NCBI GenBank assembly: GCA_017999645.1
Contig: JAGNLJ010000009.1
Span: 23,405 to 87,404, forward strand
DNA: 64,000 nt
From: Alphaproteobacteria bacterium
GTDB lineage: Bacteria; Pseudomonadota; Alphaproteobacteria; Micavibrionales; Micavibrionaceae
Reading direction: 5' to 3'
A model generated the notes under the pieces. The model did not search any database. It was not told the DNA's origin and saw only the letters and a program-made list of their open reading frames with translations. Positions 37,507 through 46,235 of the stretch are shown one piece after another; the stretch's first letter is position 1; every line of letters starts with the position of its first letter. Position numbers and translations under genes: made by a program.

Positions 37507-40500
37507 GTCGAGGTGCGTGAAAGTTTGCGTAGCATGACGTAGAAGATCGGCGTCAATACCAATCCAAAGAATGTCACGCCCAGCATCCCTGAGAACACGG
37601 CGATACCGATAGCATGGCGCATTTCCGCACCCGCACCGTGCGAGGTGATGAGTGGTGTCACGCCCATGATGAAAGCAAAAGATGTCATCAAAATCGGGCG
37701 CAGCCTCAGGCGGCTGGCCTCGATGGCGGCTTCGACGGTGGTGCGTCCGCGATGTTCGAGTTCACGCGCGAATTCGACGATTAGAATCGCATTTTTGCAG
37801 GCAAGTCCCGCAAGCACAAATAAACTGATCTGTGTGAAGATATTGTTGTCGCCGCCGGTCAGATGCACGCCGAAAATGGCGGAAAGAATGGTCATCGGAA
37901 CAATCAAAATAACCGCGATGGGAAGTGTCAGGCTTTCATACTGAGCGGCCAGAACCAGCAGAACCAATAAAATGCAAAGCGGGAAAATAAACACCGTCGT
38001 GTTACCCGCGAGGATTTTCTGGTAGGTCAGGTCCGTCCATTCATAGGTCATGCCCTGTGGCAGTGTTTCATCGAGAATTTTTACCATGGCCGCCTGTGCC
38101 TGGCCGCTTGAGAATCCGGGCGCGGCATCGCCGTTAATGTCGGCGGAGCGGAACGCGTTATAACGCATCGCGGTTTCTGGCCCGAATGTTTCCTTGACCG
38201 TGACGACGGAGCCGAGCGGCACCATCTGTCCGTCATTGTTTCGGACCTGAAGTTTCATGATGTCCTCGGGACGCGAACGGTATTCCTTGTCGGCTTGCGC
38301 GATAACCTGATAAGTGCGGCCGAACTGGTTGAAGTCGTTGATGTAGAGCGAGCCGAGATAAATCTGCATCGCCTCGAATATTTCATTGATCGGGATGCCA
38401 AGCTGAATGGCCTTGGCGCGGTCGAGATCGGCGTAAAGCTGCGGCACATTGATGTTGTAGCTTGAAAACACACCAGCCAGTTCCGGTGTCTGCCATGCGC
38501 GGCCTGTTACGGCTTTCACGACGCCATCAAGCGCCTGGTAGCCCTGGTCGAGGCGGTCCTGAATCTGCAGTTTAAAGCCGCCGATCGTGCCGAGGCCCAT
38601 GACCGAGGGCGGCGGGAAGATGACGATGAATGCATCCTGCATCCCCATATATTTTTGCTGGATGCTGTTGGCGATCGATTGCGCACTGAGTTCGTGTGAA
38701 GTTCTCTCTTTAAATGGTTTCAGGGTCAGGAAGACGATACCGGCGCTGGAGCTACTCATGAAGCCATTGACCGAAAGGCCTGGGAAGGCGACGGCGTTCT
38801 CGACGCCCGGTTCCTTCATCGCGATTTCTGACATGTCGCGGATAACTTTTTCCGTGCGCTCAAGCGTGGAGCCGGAGGGAAGCTGCGCGAATGAAATCAG
38901 ATATTGTTTATCCTGCGCGGGGACGAAACCGGGCGGAACGAGCTGGAAAATATAAATGGTGAGGCCGATGAGGCCGAGATAAACGAGAAAGGCGAGGGCC
39001 TTGAAATTCAGTGTGTTCCTGACGACGCCGGAATAGAATTTCGTCGCCTTGCTAAAAAAGACATTGAACCCTTTAAAGAACCAGCCGAAGGCAAAATCCA
39101 TTCCTTTCATGAGCGGGTCTTTGGGCTGGTCGTGGCCGCGCAGCATCAAAGCGCAGAGTGCGGGGCTGAGTGTCAGGGAATTGACCGTGGAAATCACGGT
39201 GGCGATGGCGATTGTCAGAGCGAACTGCTTGTAAAACTGTCCCGTCAGGCCGCTGATGAAGGCGATAGGCACGAAAACGGCGGTGAGGACGAGGCCGGTG
39301 GCAAGGATCGGGCCGGTCACTTCGCTCATGGCCTGCATGGCGGCGGCGCGCGGGGAGAGGCCGTTCTCGATGTTACGCTCGGCGTTTTCGACGACGACGA
39401 TGGCGTCATCGACGACGATACCGATCGCAAGAATCAATCCGAACAGCGAAAGCACGTTGATCGAAAACCCGAACAGCATCATGAACGCGAATGTACCAAT
39501 AATGGATACAGGCACGGCCAGCAACGGGATAAACGATGCGCGCCATGTCTGGAGGAAGACGATGACGACGAGAACGACGAGAAGAATGGCTTCCAGAAGG
39601 GTATGAATGACCGCCTCGATGGAATCCTTAACGAACGTGGTGGGGTCGTAGACGATTGCATAGTCGATATCCTCGGGGAAGTTTTTCTTCAGCTCTTCCA
39701 TGGTTGCGCGGACGTTGCGCGAAATTTCCAGCGCATTGGCCTCGGGTGCCGAGAAAATACCGGCACCGACGGCCTGCTTGTTGTTCAGCAAAGACATCAT
39801 GCCGTATTGCTCGGCGTCGATTTCAACACGCGCGACATCGCCAAGACGCGTAATGGCACCGTTGCTGTCGCGCTTGATGATAATTTTTTCGAAGTCTTCC
39901 GGAGTCTGCAGGCGTCCTTGCGTATTGATCGGGAACTGCATCTGCGCGCCCTGAGTATAAGGGGGGCCGCCGATGGTTCCGGCTGCGACCTGAATGTTCT
40001 GGCCGCGAATGGCTTCAACGACTTCGGTTGCGTTCATTCCGCGCTCAGCGATCTTGTCCGGATTCAGCCAGACGCGCATCGCGTAGTTGCCGGAGCCGAA
40101 GATCTCGACATTGCCGACGCCCTGAACTTTTGCGAGTTGGTCGCGGATGTTGAGCGCCGCGTAATTGCGCAAGTAAAGCATGTCGTAACGGTCATTCGGC
40201 GAGAGAATATGCACGACAAGTGTTAAATCCGGAGAACTTTTGATCACCGTAACGCCGAGCTGGCGCACGATGTCGGGCAGGCGGGGCAGGGCCTGCTGGA
40301 CACGGTTCTGCACCATCTGCTGCGCGAGGTCGGGGTTGGTGCCGATTTTGAATGTGACTGTTAAGCTCAGCTGGCCTTCGGCTGATACCAGCGAGGACAT
40401 ATAAAGCATGTTCTCGACGCCGTTGATTTGTTCTTCCAGCGGACCGGCGACAGTATCAGCGACGACGGAAGGGTTAGCGCCGGGGAAGAACGCGACGACA

Positions 40501-40682
40501 TTGACCGTGGGCGGTGTGACGCCCGGATATTCGGCGACCGGCAACTGGAACATCGCGATGGTGCCGGAAATAAAGACGAGGATCGAGAGCACGGCGGCAA
40601 AAATCGGCCGGTCGATGAAGAAGCTCGAGAAAGTAACCGGGCCCGGGTTCTCCAGCTGTTCTTTGGATGGAATATGCGTCAC
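37503..40682 (-). CDS. RND efflux transporter permease, HAE1 family (AcrB-like)
   Basis: 1059 aa, 12 membrane helices with two large periplasmic loops. FFIDRPIFAAVLSILVFISG at the N-terminus, FPGANPSVVADTVAGPLEEQ, and the proton-relay GIVVDDAIVVVENAERN with paired Asp in TM4. The FGVHLTGGDNNIFTQISLF and GLACKNAILIVEFA regions carry the TM10 Lys. Trimeric pump for drugs or lipids. Downstream of its adaptor with a 4-nt overlap. No TolC-like channel in the window. Confidence 0.95.
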   Translation of the reverse strand: MTHIPSKEQLENPGPVTFSSFFIDRPIFAAVLSILVFISGTIAMFQLPVAEYPGVTPPTVNVVAFFPGANPSVVADTVAGPLEEQINGVENMLYMSSLVSAEGQLSLTVTFKIGTNPDLAQQMVQNRVQQALPRLPDIVRQLGVTVIKSSPDLTLVVHILSPNDRYDMLYLRNYAALNIRDQLAKVQGVGNVEIFGSGNYAMRVWLNPDKIAERGMNATEVVEAIRGQNIQVAAGTIGGPPYTQGAQMQFPINTQGRLQTPEDFEKIIIKRDSNGAITRLGDVARVEIDAEQYGMMSLLNNKQAVGAGIFSAPEANALEISRNVRATMEELKKNFPEDIDYAIVYDPTTFVKDSIEAVIHTLLEAILLVVLVVIVFLQTWRASFIPLLAVPVSIIGTFAFMMLFGFSINVLSLFGLILAIGIVVDDAIVVVENAERNIENGLSPRAAAMQAMSEVTGPILATGLVLTAVFVPIAFISGLTGQFYKQFALTIAIATVISTVNSLTLSPALCALMLRGHDQPKDPLMKGMDFAFGWFFKGFNVFFSKATKFYSGVVRNTLNFKALAFLVYLGLIGLTIYIFQLVPPGFVPAQDKQYLISFAQLPSGSTLERTEKVIRDMSEIAMKEPGVENAVAFPGLSVNGFMSSSSAGIVFLTLKPFKERTSHELSAQSIANSIQQKYMGMQDAFIVIFPPPSVMGLGTIGGFKLQIQDRLDQGYQALDGVVKAVTGRAWQTPELAGVFSSYNINVPQLYADLDRAKAIQLGIPINEIFEAMQIYLGSLYINDFNQFGRTYQVIAQADKEYRSRPEDIMKLQVRNNDGQMVPLGSVVTVKETFGPETAMRYNAFRSADINGDAAPGFSSGQAQAAMVKILDETLPQGMTYEWTDLTYQKILAGNTTVFIFPLCILLVLLVLAAQYESLTLPIAVILIVPMTILSAIFGVHLTGGDNNIFTQISLFVLAGLACKNAILIVEFARELEHRGRTTVEAAIEASRLRLRPILMTSFAFIMGVTPLITSHGAGAEMRHAIGIAVFSGMLGVTFFGLVLTPIFYVMLRKLSRTST

Positions 40683-41920
40683 GGCTCGGTCTTTTCAGGA
40701 TTTTCTGCGGGAGCCGTTTCAGGAGTCGCCGGTACCGGCGCAGCTTCCGCCGCCGCTGCGTCGCCGATCTGCGGTGCGACAACCATATCGGGGTGAATCT
40801 TCATAATGCCGTCGGTGATGACGGTTTCGCCCTGCGCAAGTCCGCTGGTGACGATGCGGTTGCCGTTCACGGATTCACCTGGAACGATTTCACGGTAAGT
40901 CACCTTGTTCTCCGGTCCGACGATGTAAACATATTTTCGGTCCTGGTCGGTGCCGATGGCGCGCTCGGGAACGACGATTGCTGTTTTGGTTTGTGCGCTG
41001 CCGAGGCGCACAGTGACGAACATGCCGGGCAGCAAGGCGCCGTCTTCGTTTTTAAAGTGCGCACGAGCGCGGATGGTGCCGGAGCTGGCGTCGATCTTGT
41101 TGTCGAAGGACTGGATGTTGCCCTCATAAACCATGTCCGGTGCGCTTTGCAGTGCGAGTTTTACCGGGATTTTCTGTTCTTCCTCGCGGCTGGTCGTCGC
41201 GCCGCGCAGGTAACGTAAATAAGTCTGTTCGTCGACTTCAAAGCCCGCGTAAATACCATCGCTGGAAACAATCCGTGTCAGGATCGGCGCGTTCGGTCCG
41301 GCTTCGACCAGGTTTCCTTCGGTGATTTCAGCGCGGCTGACGCGGCCAGAAATCGGCGCCTTGACGTAGGCGTAATCAAGATTCAATTGTGCGCGCTTCA
41401 ATCTTGCTTCGGCGGAGGCAATCGCGCTTTTGGTCACGAGCTCGGTGTTCAAGCGTTCATCATAGGTGCGTTTCGCAATTGCGCCGGTGCCGATCAGTTC
41501 CTGCGCGCGTTTCAGTTCCTTCACGGCGAGATCGTACTGGTTCTTCGAGCCCTGCAGGTCGGCCTTGGCCTGTGACACTTCTGCCTCATAAGGGCGCGGG
41601 TCAATGACGAAAAGCACATCACCCTTATTCACGCTCTGGCCGTCTTCGAATTTGATGGCGTTGATTGTGCCGCTGACCTGCGCGCGAAGGTCGACGCTGT
41701 CGACGGCCTCTAACCTGCCGGGGAATTCTTTCCAAATTTGTACGGGGGCCTCTTCGGCCACGATGGCCGGGACTGGCATTGGCGGCATTTCGGCAGGTGC
41801 GCCTGCGGCATGAGCGCCCGCGCCGTCGGGGGTTTTATCGCCCTTGGTCAGCAGGCGTCCGGCACCGAAACCTATTGCCGCTAACACTATCAAAACTAAC
41901 AATAATTTCAGAATTTTCAT
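40679..41920 (-). CDS. RND efflux periplasmic adaptor (AcrA/MexA-like)
   Basis: 413 aa from the ATG at 41920, with an AAGGGG RBS and membrane anchor MKILKLLLVLIVLAAIGFGA; upstream in-frame starts add an unlikely leader. VSGTINAIKFEDGQSVNKGD and IDPRPYEAEVSQAKADLQGS (lipoyl and hairpin), YAYVKAPISGRVSRAEITEG, LLPGMFVTVRLG, VPERAIGTDQDRKYVYIVG. Partner of the RND pump that follows. Confidence 0.93.
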   Translation of the reverse strand: MKILKLLLVLIVLAAIGFGAGRLLTKGDKTPDGAGAHAAGAPAEMPPMPVPAIVAEEAPVQIWKEFPGRLEAVDSVDLRAQVSGTINAIKFEDGQSVNKGDVLFVIDPRPYEAEVSQAKADLQGSKNQYDLAVKELKRAQELIGTGAIAKRTYDERLNTELVTKSAIASAEARLKRAQLNLDYAYVKAPISGRVSRAEITEGNLVEAGPNAPILTRIVSSDGIYAGFEVDEQTYLRYLRGATTSREEEQKIPVKLALQSAPDMVYEGNIQSFDNKIDASSGTIRARAHFKNEDGALLPGMFVTVRLGSAQTKTAIVVPERAIGTDQDRKYVYIVGPENKVTYREIVPGESVNGNRIVTSGLAQGETVITDGIMKIHPDMVVAPQIGDAAAAEAAPVPATPETAPAENPEKTEP

Positions 41921-42111
41921 CTGGCCCCTTGGTCCCCTGGCCCTCTGTATATATGGCGCAGAAACGCAAAGTACAGGGTTGCTCATATTCTTCAACATAA
42001 AAAGCAGGACTGAGCCCCTAATCTTCCATAATAAAATCATGCGATAAGGTTTTAATTTCGGGAGGCAGGGTGCTAGTTATTAAAAGCTAATAAAACAGGC
42101 CACCTTGCTCC

Positions 42112-43437
42112 ATGGACAATCAGTTCCAATTACTGAAACACAGGCGCTTCCTGCCGCTGTTCGTCACCCAGTTCCTGGGGGCGTTCAACGACAATCTTTA
42201 TAAAACAGCGCTCAGCGTTCTGGTGGCTTACGCCGTGTGGGATATCGGCGGATGGCGTCCGGAAATCGTCGTCAGCCTTGCGGCGGCTTTGTTTATTTTG
42301 CCGTTCATGTTGTTCGCGCCGCTCGCCGGACAGATCGCCGACAAATACCCGCGTAACCGCGTGATGCAGATTATCAAGGCGACTGAAATTGTGATCGTCT
42401 GTGCGGCGATGATTGGTGTGTGGCTTCATTCTGTGCCTTTGCTGCTGGTCGTCCTTTTTGCATTCGGCACGCATTCCGCTTTTTTCAGTCCCTGCAAATT
42501 TTCGGTCCTGCCGCAGCATTTGAATGATGGTGAGTTAATCGCAGGTAATGCGCTGGTCAATACGGGCACTTATCTCGCCATTCTTTTCGGCAGCATTATC
42601 GGCGGTTTGCTGGCGCTTGCGGGCGTCGGGATTATTGTTGTATGCGTGCTGCTTCTCTTCGTCGCTATCGCCGGGCTGGTGTTCAGTTTTTATATCCCGG
42701 CTGCACCGCCGCCATCGCCATATTTAATCCTTAATTATAATCTGCCGGTAGAAGCGAAAAAGATTTTTACTTTTGCACGTGAGCAGCAGAATGGTGTTTT
42801 TACCGCCATGGTCGGTACATCGTGGTTTTTCTTCGTCGGCGCGATGGTTCTTGCGCAGCTTCCCAATTACACCAAGCAGGTTCTCGGCGTCGATAATGTC
42901 GTGCTCGCGTTTTTTATGGCGGTGTTTTCCTGCGGTATTGCGCTTGGCGGTCTTGTGAACGACGCACTATTGAAATCAAAGGTCGAGGCGACATATGTGC
43001 CGTTTGCGGCGCTGGTCCTGACATTTTTTGCGTTCGATCTTTATCTCGCGAGCGGCATTTATCATTCTGTCAGTCCGCTGCTTGGCGATTATCTCGTGAC
43101 GTTGCCTTCGTTTCTTTCGCACACGTCGGGCTGGAGGATTGTGATCGATTTGTTCATGATTTCCGTTGCGGGCGGGCTTTATGTTGTTCCACTCAAGGCT
43201 ATAGTGCAGGAACGCGCCGTGCCTGAAATGCGCGCCCGTATCATCGCTGCTGGTTGTTTTCTGGATGCCGTTTTCATTCTCGGCGCTTCGATTATTGCCA
43301 TCATTATGCTTGGCGTGGGATTTGCTATAGAACATTTGTTCTTATTGCTGGCGGCTGGAAGTACTGGGATGGCGTTCTATTTAAGCCGACTTGTGCCGCG
43401 GCATGTGATTGGGAAAATTTTCAGGAGGCAAAGTTGA
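42112..43437 (+). CDS. MFS transporter, LplT-like
   Basis: 441 aa, about 12 helices. The start FLPLFVTQFLGAFNDNLYKT is the hallmark of the MFS group that includes lysophospholipid transporter LplT and the MFS part of Aas fusions; the inter-helix motif GQIADKYPRNRVMQ is also present. The N-terminal part of the fusion protein at 52341 is clearly homologous (FLPLFIAQFMGAFHDNLFKN). Probably moves lysophospholipids or related lipids across the inner membrane. Divergent from the RND operon. Confidence 0.8.
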   Translation: MDNQFQLLKHRRFLPLFVTQFLGAFNDNLYKTALSVLVAYAVWDIGGWRPEIVVSLAAALFILPFMLFAPLAGQIADKYPRNRVMQIIKATEIVIVCAAMIGVWLHSVPLLLVVLFAFGTHSAFFSPCKFSVLPQHLNDGELIAGNALVNTGTYLAILFGSIIGGLLALAGVGIIVVCVLLLFVAIAGLVFSFYIPAAPPPSPYLILNYNLPVEAKKIFTFAREQQNGVFTAMVGTSWFFFVGAMVLAQLPNYTKQVLGVDNVVLAFFMAVFSCGIALGGLVNDALLKSKVEATYVPFAALVLTFFAFDLYLASGIYHSVSPLLGDYLVTLPSFLSHTSGWRIVIDLFMISVAGGLYVVPLKAIVQERAVPEMRARIIAAGCFLDAVFILGASIIAIIMLGVGFAIEHLFLLLAAGSTGMAFYLSRLVPRHVIGKIFRRQS

Positions 43438-43991
43438 ACAAGCCATTACTCGTTTTTGCGATGAAAGAGGAAAGCCAGGATGTTTTTTCGGGTTATGATG
43501 TGTTGCATTCCGGTATCGGCAAGGTGAATGCGACGTACGCGCTGACGTCGCGGCTTAGAAAAGAGAAGCCCTCGCTTGTCATTAATATGGGCACGGCGGG
43601 CAGCCGCAAGCATGCGGGCGGTTCGATCATCAGCTGCACGTCTTTTATTCAGCGCGATATGGATGTCACGGCGCTTGGTTTTGAGAAATGGAAGACGCCG
43701 TTTTCCGATGACCCGGTCATTATCAATCACGGCGTTCACGTGAAGGATTTCCCTCTGGGTGTGTGCGGTAGCGGCGATAATTTTGACGCGAGCGCGGGCG
43801 CGGATAATTTTGACGTGGTGGATATGGAGGCCTATGCGCTGGCGCTGATTTGTCAGCGGGAAAATATTCCGTTCATGTGCCTCAAATATGTTTCCGACGG
43901 CGCGAATGATGATGCGCACAGGGACTGGCATGAAGCGTTGCATCATACTGCAGAGAAGCTGAAACAAGCGCTCGCGAAGGCTGGTTACTGA
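43434..43991 (+). CDS. Nucleoside phosphorylase/nucleosidase family protein (MTAN-like)
   Basis: 185 aa. TTG start at 43434 behind a strong AGGAGG five nt upstream, overlapping the MFS stop (TTGA). PNP/UDP family: LVFAMKEESQDVF, HSGIGKVNATYAL, VINMGTAGSRK, VVDMEAYALALIC (ribose-binding Met-Glu) and KYVSDGANDDA with the catalytic Asp. It is shorter than E. coli MTAN (about 230 aa). Likely cleaves a 5'-thioadenosine or related nucleoside. Confidence 0.82.
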   Translation: MNKPLLVFAMKEESQDVFSGYDVLHSGIGKVNATYALTSRLRKEKPSLVINMGTAGSRKHAGGSIISCTSFIQRDMDVTALGFEKWKTPFSDDPVIINHGVHVKDFPLGVCGSGDNFDASAGADNFDVVDMEAYALALICQRENIPFMCLKYVSDGANDDAHRDWHEALHHTAEKLKQALAKAGY

Positions 43992-44662
43992 TGCAGAAGG
44001 CGCTTAAATTTATTATTCCTGTGGTTGTTGCGGTTGTTATCCTTGGGATTGGCGGCAGCGTTTATTACAAGCAATATTCCGCCGATCAGAAAGAACGCAC
44101 AGCGCGTGATGCGCTCAACCAGAGTTTCGAAGATTTTCTCAATAATTTTCTCAAGAACGTTCATGCAGGAATGGTTGATTACAAGCAGGAGCGCAAGGTT
44201 CTGGTCGAGGCGACAGGTCCGCGCAATCTGATCGATCCGGCTTATGTCGAGGAAAACCATCAGCTCGTGCAAACGCTTATTCCTTCGCTGCGCCAGCGCA
44301 TGGCGAATGTCATCAAGACTTTCGAGGATGCTGAGCTTGAGATTGCCAGGCTTGTGGAAGGTCAACCCGAAACAGTGAAGGCCGGAATTTTAAAGAAATG
44401 GGCGGATTTAAAGAGCGCGCAAGGCGCGGTTTATATCGGTTATTTCGCCGCCGAAAACGACATCCTGACGGCTTATGACGATCTGATGCGTTTTTACTAC
44501 AGCAAGCGCAATGAGTTTACGGTTGTTCCTGAAACCAACGCGCTGGTTTTCAAAAATCCGAAAGACGATGATGAAGCAAAACGCCTGCAGCAGCGTATTA
44601 AAGACCTATACGTGCAGCAGGATGAATTGCTGAAGAAAGATGCTAGCGAAAAACAGCCCTGA
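43991..44662 (+). CDS. Membrane-anchored helical protein, unknown
   Basis: 223 aa. One N-terminal membrane helix (FIIPVVVAVVILGIGGSVYY) and a helical, charged remainder without Cys, probably periplasmic. Starts inside the previous stop (TGATG). No family recognised. Last gene of the MFS-nucleosidase operon. Confidence 0.6.
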   Translation: MQKALKFIIPVVVAVVILGIGGSVYYKQYSADQKERTARDALNQSFEDFLNNFLKNVHAGMVDYKQERKVLVEATGPRNLIDPAYVEENHQLVQTLIPSLRQRMANVIKTFEDAELEIARLVEGQPETVKAGILKKWADLKSAQGAVYIGYFAAENDILTAYDDLMRFYYSKRNEFTVVPETNALVFKNPKDDDEAKRLQQRIKDLYVQQDELLKKDASEKQP

Positions 44663-44914
44663 TTATTTTCCGCAGACTTCGTTATGGGTGCCGTCGCAAT
44701 AAGGCGGCGTTTTCGTGTGTTTGCACATACAGAGGGAGGCTGAACCGCTTTCCGTCGGGGTGAATTTGTGGGAGCGGAATTCCGATCCCTTGTGCGCGCC
44801 GTCGCAGAAGGGTTGCTTTTGCGATCTGCCGCAGGTGCAGAAGGAATAGAGTTTGTCCTTCTCCAGTTCGACGGTGACAGGCGCATTGCCCGCGATGTCA
44901 GGTTTCAGTGTCAT
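44663..44914 (-). CDS. Double CDGSH iron-sulphur protein
   Basis: 83 aa with two CDGSH-type 2Fe-2S sites of the C-x-C-x(n)-CDGxH form: CTCGRSQKQPFCDGAHKG and CMCKHTKTPPYCDGTHNE. Redox or Fe-S carrier role by family. Converges with the operon ending at 44662, with no gap. Confidence 0.9.
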   Translation of the reverse strand: MTLKPDIAGNAPVTVELEKDKLYSFCTCGRSQKQPFCDGAHKGSEFRSHKFTPTESGSASLCMCKHTKTPPYCDGTHNEVCGK

Positions 44915-44943
44915 GGAGATGTTCTAGAAGATTTGGACGGGTT

Positions 44944-45153
44944 TTACCAGTCCATGCTGCGGTAATTCTCACAGCCATTTCCGAGGCAGAGATATTCCAT
45001 AGTTCCATTGGAGTTAAGCTCGGTTCCAAGGATCAGAGGCTTTGCGCTGGCGACCGAAACGGTGAGACAAGCTACCAAAAGGATGACGAGAAAGGCTCCA
45101 AACAGAATGGCCTGGATTTCTTCACGGCGACGATGTTCGTAATAACGGATCAT
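44944..45153 (-). CDS. Small single-helix membrane protein
   Basis: 69 aa. MIRYYEHRRREEIQ, then a hydrophobic stretch ILFGAFLVILLVACLTVSVA, then a short polar tail with two Cys (LCLGNGCEN). No clear RBS. Plausible because of its topology and position 29 nt before the CDGSH start, but unsupported by a family. Confidence 0.4.
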   Translation of the reverse strand: MIRYYEHRRREEIQAILFGAFLVILLVACLTVSVASAKPLILGTELNSNGTMEYLCLGNGCENYRSMDW

Positions 45154-45267
45154 GGATTGAGTTTAGGAGAGAAGGTTTAAAGCTTGGTGAAGTGTGGCAA
45201 AAATGCACGTGAAAGCCAATATTTTCAGCGTTTTTGCATACAATGATATGGGGGTAAAGAAGGGGGA

Positions 45268-45311
45268 TGGTGGCGGTACAGGGATTTGAACCCCGGACAC
45301 AAGGATTATGA
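45268..45311 (-). other. 3' half of a tRNA-Met gene: putative attachment site
   Basis: On the minus strand, from the anticodon loop TCATAA onward: 3' anticodon stem TCCTT, T-arm with GTTTGAACCC, acceptor TACCGCC, discriminator A and encoded CCA. The 5' half is missing: the sequence upstream of the anticodon cannot form the anticodon stem, D-arm or 5' acceptor. A clean break at the anticodon is typical of the distal att site left by tyrosine integrases that target tRNA genes. The polarity places the inserted element at higher coordinates. The rest of 45154-45455 holds no other gene I can see. Confidence 0.75.
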
Positions 45312-45455
45312 TCCAGCCTTAATTATGTCTTGTGCGGTTAGAATCTTATGGGTTCTTCATCCTAGATAATTGATAAATAAAATCTTAGACAGCTAAAGTA
45401 TCAAAACCTGACAGGTTGGATTAAGCACAAATAGCAAGGCTTGGTTACCCTGTGG

Positions 45456-46067
45456 TTACCCCTCATTTTTTATTCCTGTAATAAAGCTATCAATCAAATA
45501 ATCTGTCATATTGGTGGTTGTTTGATTGCTTATTAGCGGTATTTTTCCTGTGCCCTCTAAGAAACAGAGGCCATGCACAGATGCCCAAAGAACGCGGGCA
45601 GCCATTTTTCTTTTATGGGGTGATTTTTTTAAATAAAATGGTTCTAGCAGTTTTTCCAATGGCTCAAATAATCTACTGATTTTTTCTTGATACCATTCAG
45701 GCGCAAGTTTTTCCTCCGGTAAAGCGTGGGTAAAAAGCATGAGCCAGTGAGGTCTGTGCTTATTTGAAAATTCGCGGTAAAGCTCCGCCATTTTTTTCAT
45801 GTTCTGTATAGATGATTTTTTAGGATTATTGCATTCAGGGCTGGAAAGTATTTCATGCAATCTATCTAGGGTCAGCCCGTTGACCGTTAAATAAAGATCG
45901 TCCATGGAATTAAAAATATTGTAGATGGTGCCGGGTGTGTAGCCGATCTCTTTGGCTATTCGCCGCGCAGTCAATCCTGCCAATCCGTCTTTCTGGACTA
46001 TTTTCCATGAGACTTCCAAGATCCTGTTTTTTAATTCTTCGCGTGTATGATCACTGCGGCGGGCCAT
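45456..46067 (-). CDS. TetR/AcrR family transcriptional regulator
   Basis: 203 aa. HTH near 22-50: GLAGLTARRIAKEIGYTPGTIYNIFN. The C-terminal ligand domain follows the WHG pattern (LWASVHGLCFL). Divergent from the 46236 operon, with two perfect palindromes in between, so it most likely represses that operon and itself. Ligand unknown; a fatty acyl compound would fit the operon content. Confidence 0.9.
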   Translation of the reverse strand: MARRSDHTREELKNRILEVSWKIVQKDGLAGLTARRIAKEIGYTPGTIYNIFNSMDDLYLTVNGLTLDRLHEILSSPECNNPKKSSIQNMKKMAELYREFSNKHRPHWLMLFTHALPEEKLAPEWYQEKISRLFEPLEKLLEPFYLKKSPHKRKMAARVLWASVHGLCFLEGTGKIPLISNQTTTNMTDYLIDSFITGIKNEG

Positions 46068-46103
46068 GCTAACTCCTTGTTATATTCAAATAATATACGA
46101 ATT

Positions 46104-46118
46104 TTGAACGCAGTTCAA
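46104..46118. promoter_or_regulatory. TetR operator palindrome 1
   Basis: TTGAACGCAGTTCAA: perfect 6-3-6 inverted repeat in the tetR/46236 divergent region, 37 nt upstream of the tetR start. Confidence 0.8.
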
Positions 46119-46159
46119 TTTTTTATTGCACAGCGTTCAGAATTGTGGCATTCTATAAA

Positions 46160-46174
46160 TTGAACATTGTTCAA
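46160..46174. promoter_or_regulatory. TetR operator palindrome 2
   Basis: TTGAACATTGTTCAA: perfect 6-3-6 repeat with the same half-sites as operator 1, 56 nt away centre to centre, 62 nt before the ATG at 46236. A degenerate half-site (GTTCAGA) lies between them. Confidence 0.8.
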
Positions 46175-46235
46175 TTATAAAGCCTGTTATATGCTTGATA
46201 GGCTAAATATTTGAAAAAATTGAAGGATAAGGGAT

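Noticed and set aside
38904..40226. 440-aa plus-strand frame rich in Asp, Glu, Arg and His
   Set aside because: Antisense shadow of the RND permease; composition is that of reversed membrane-protein codons.
45268..45345. Complete tRNA gene
   Set aside because: Only the 3' half is present; sequence upstream of the anticodon cannot form the 5' anticodon stem, D-arm or acceptor strand.
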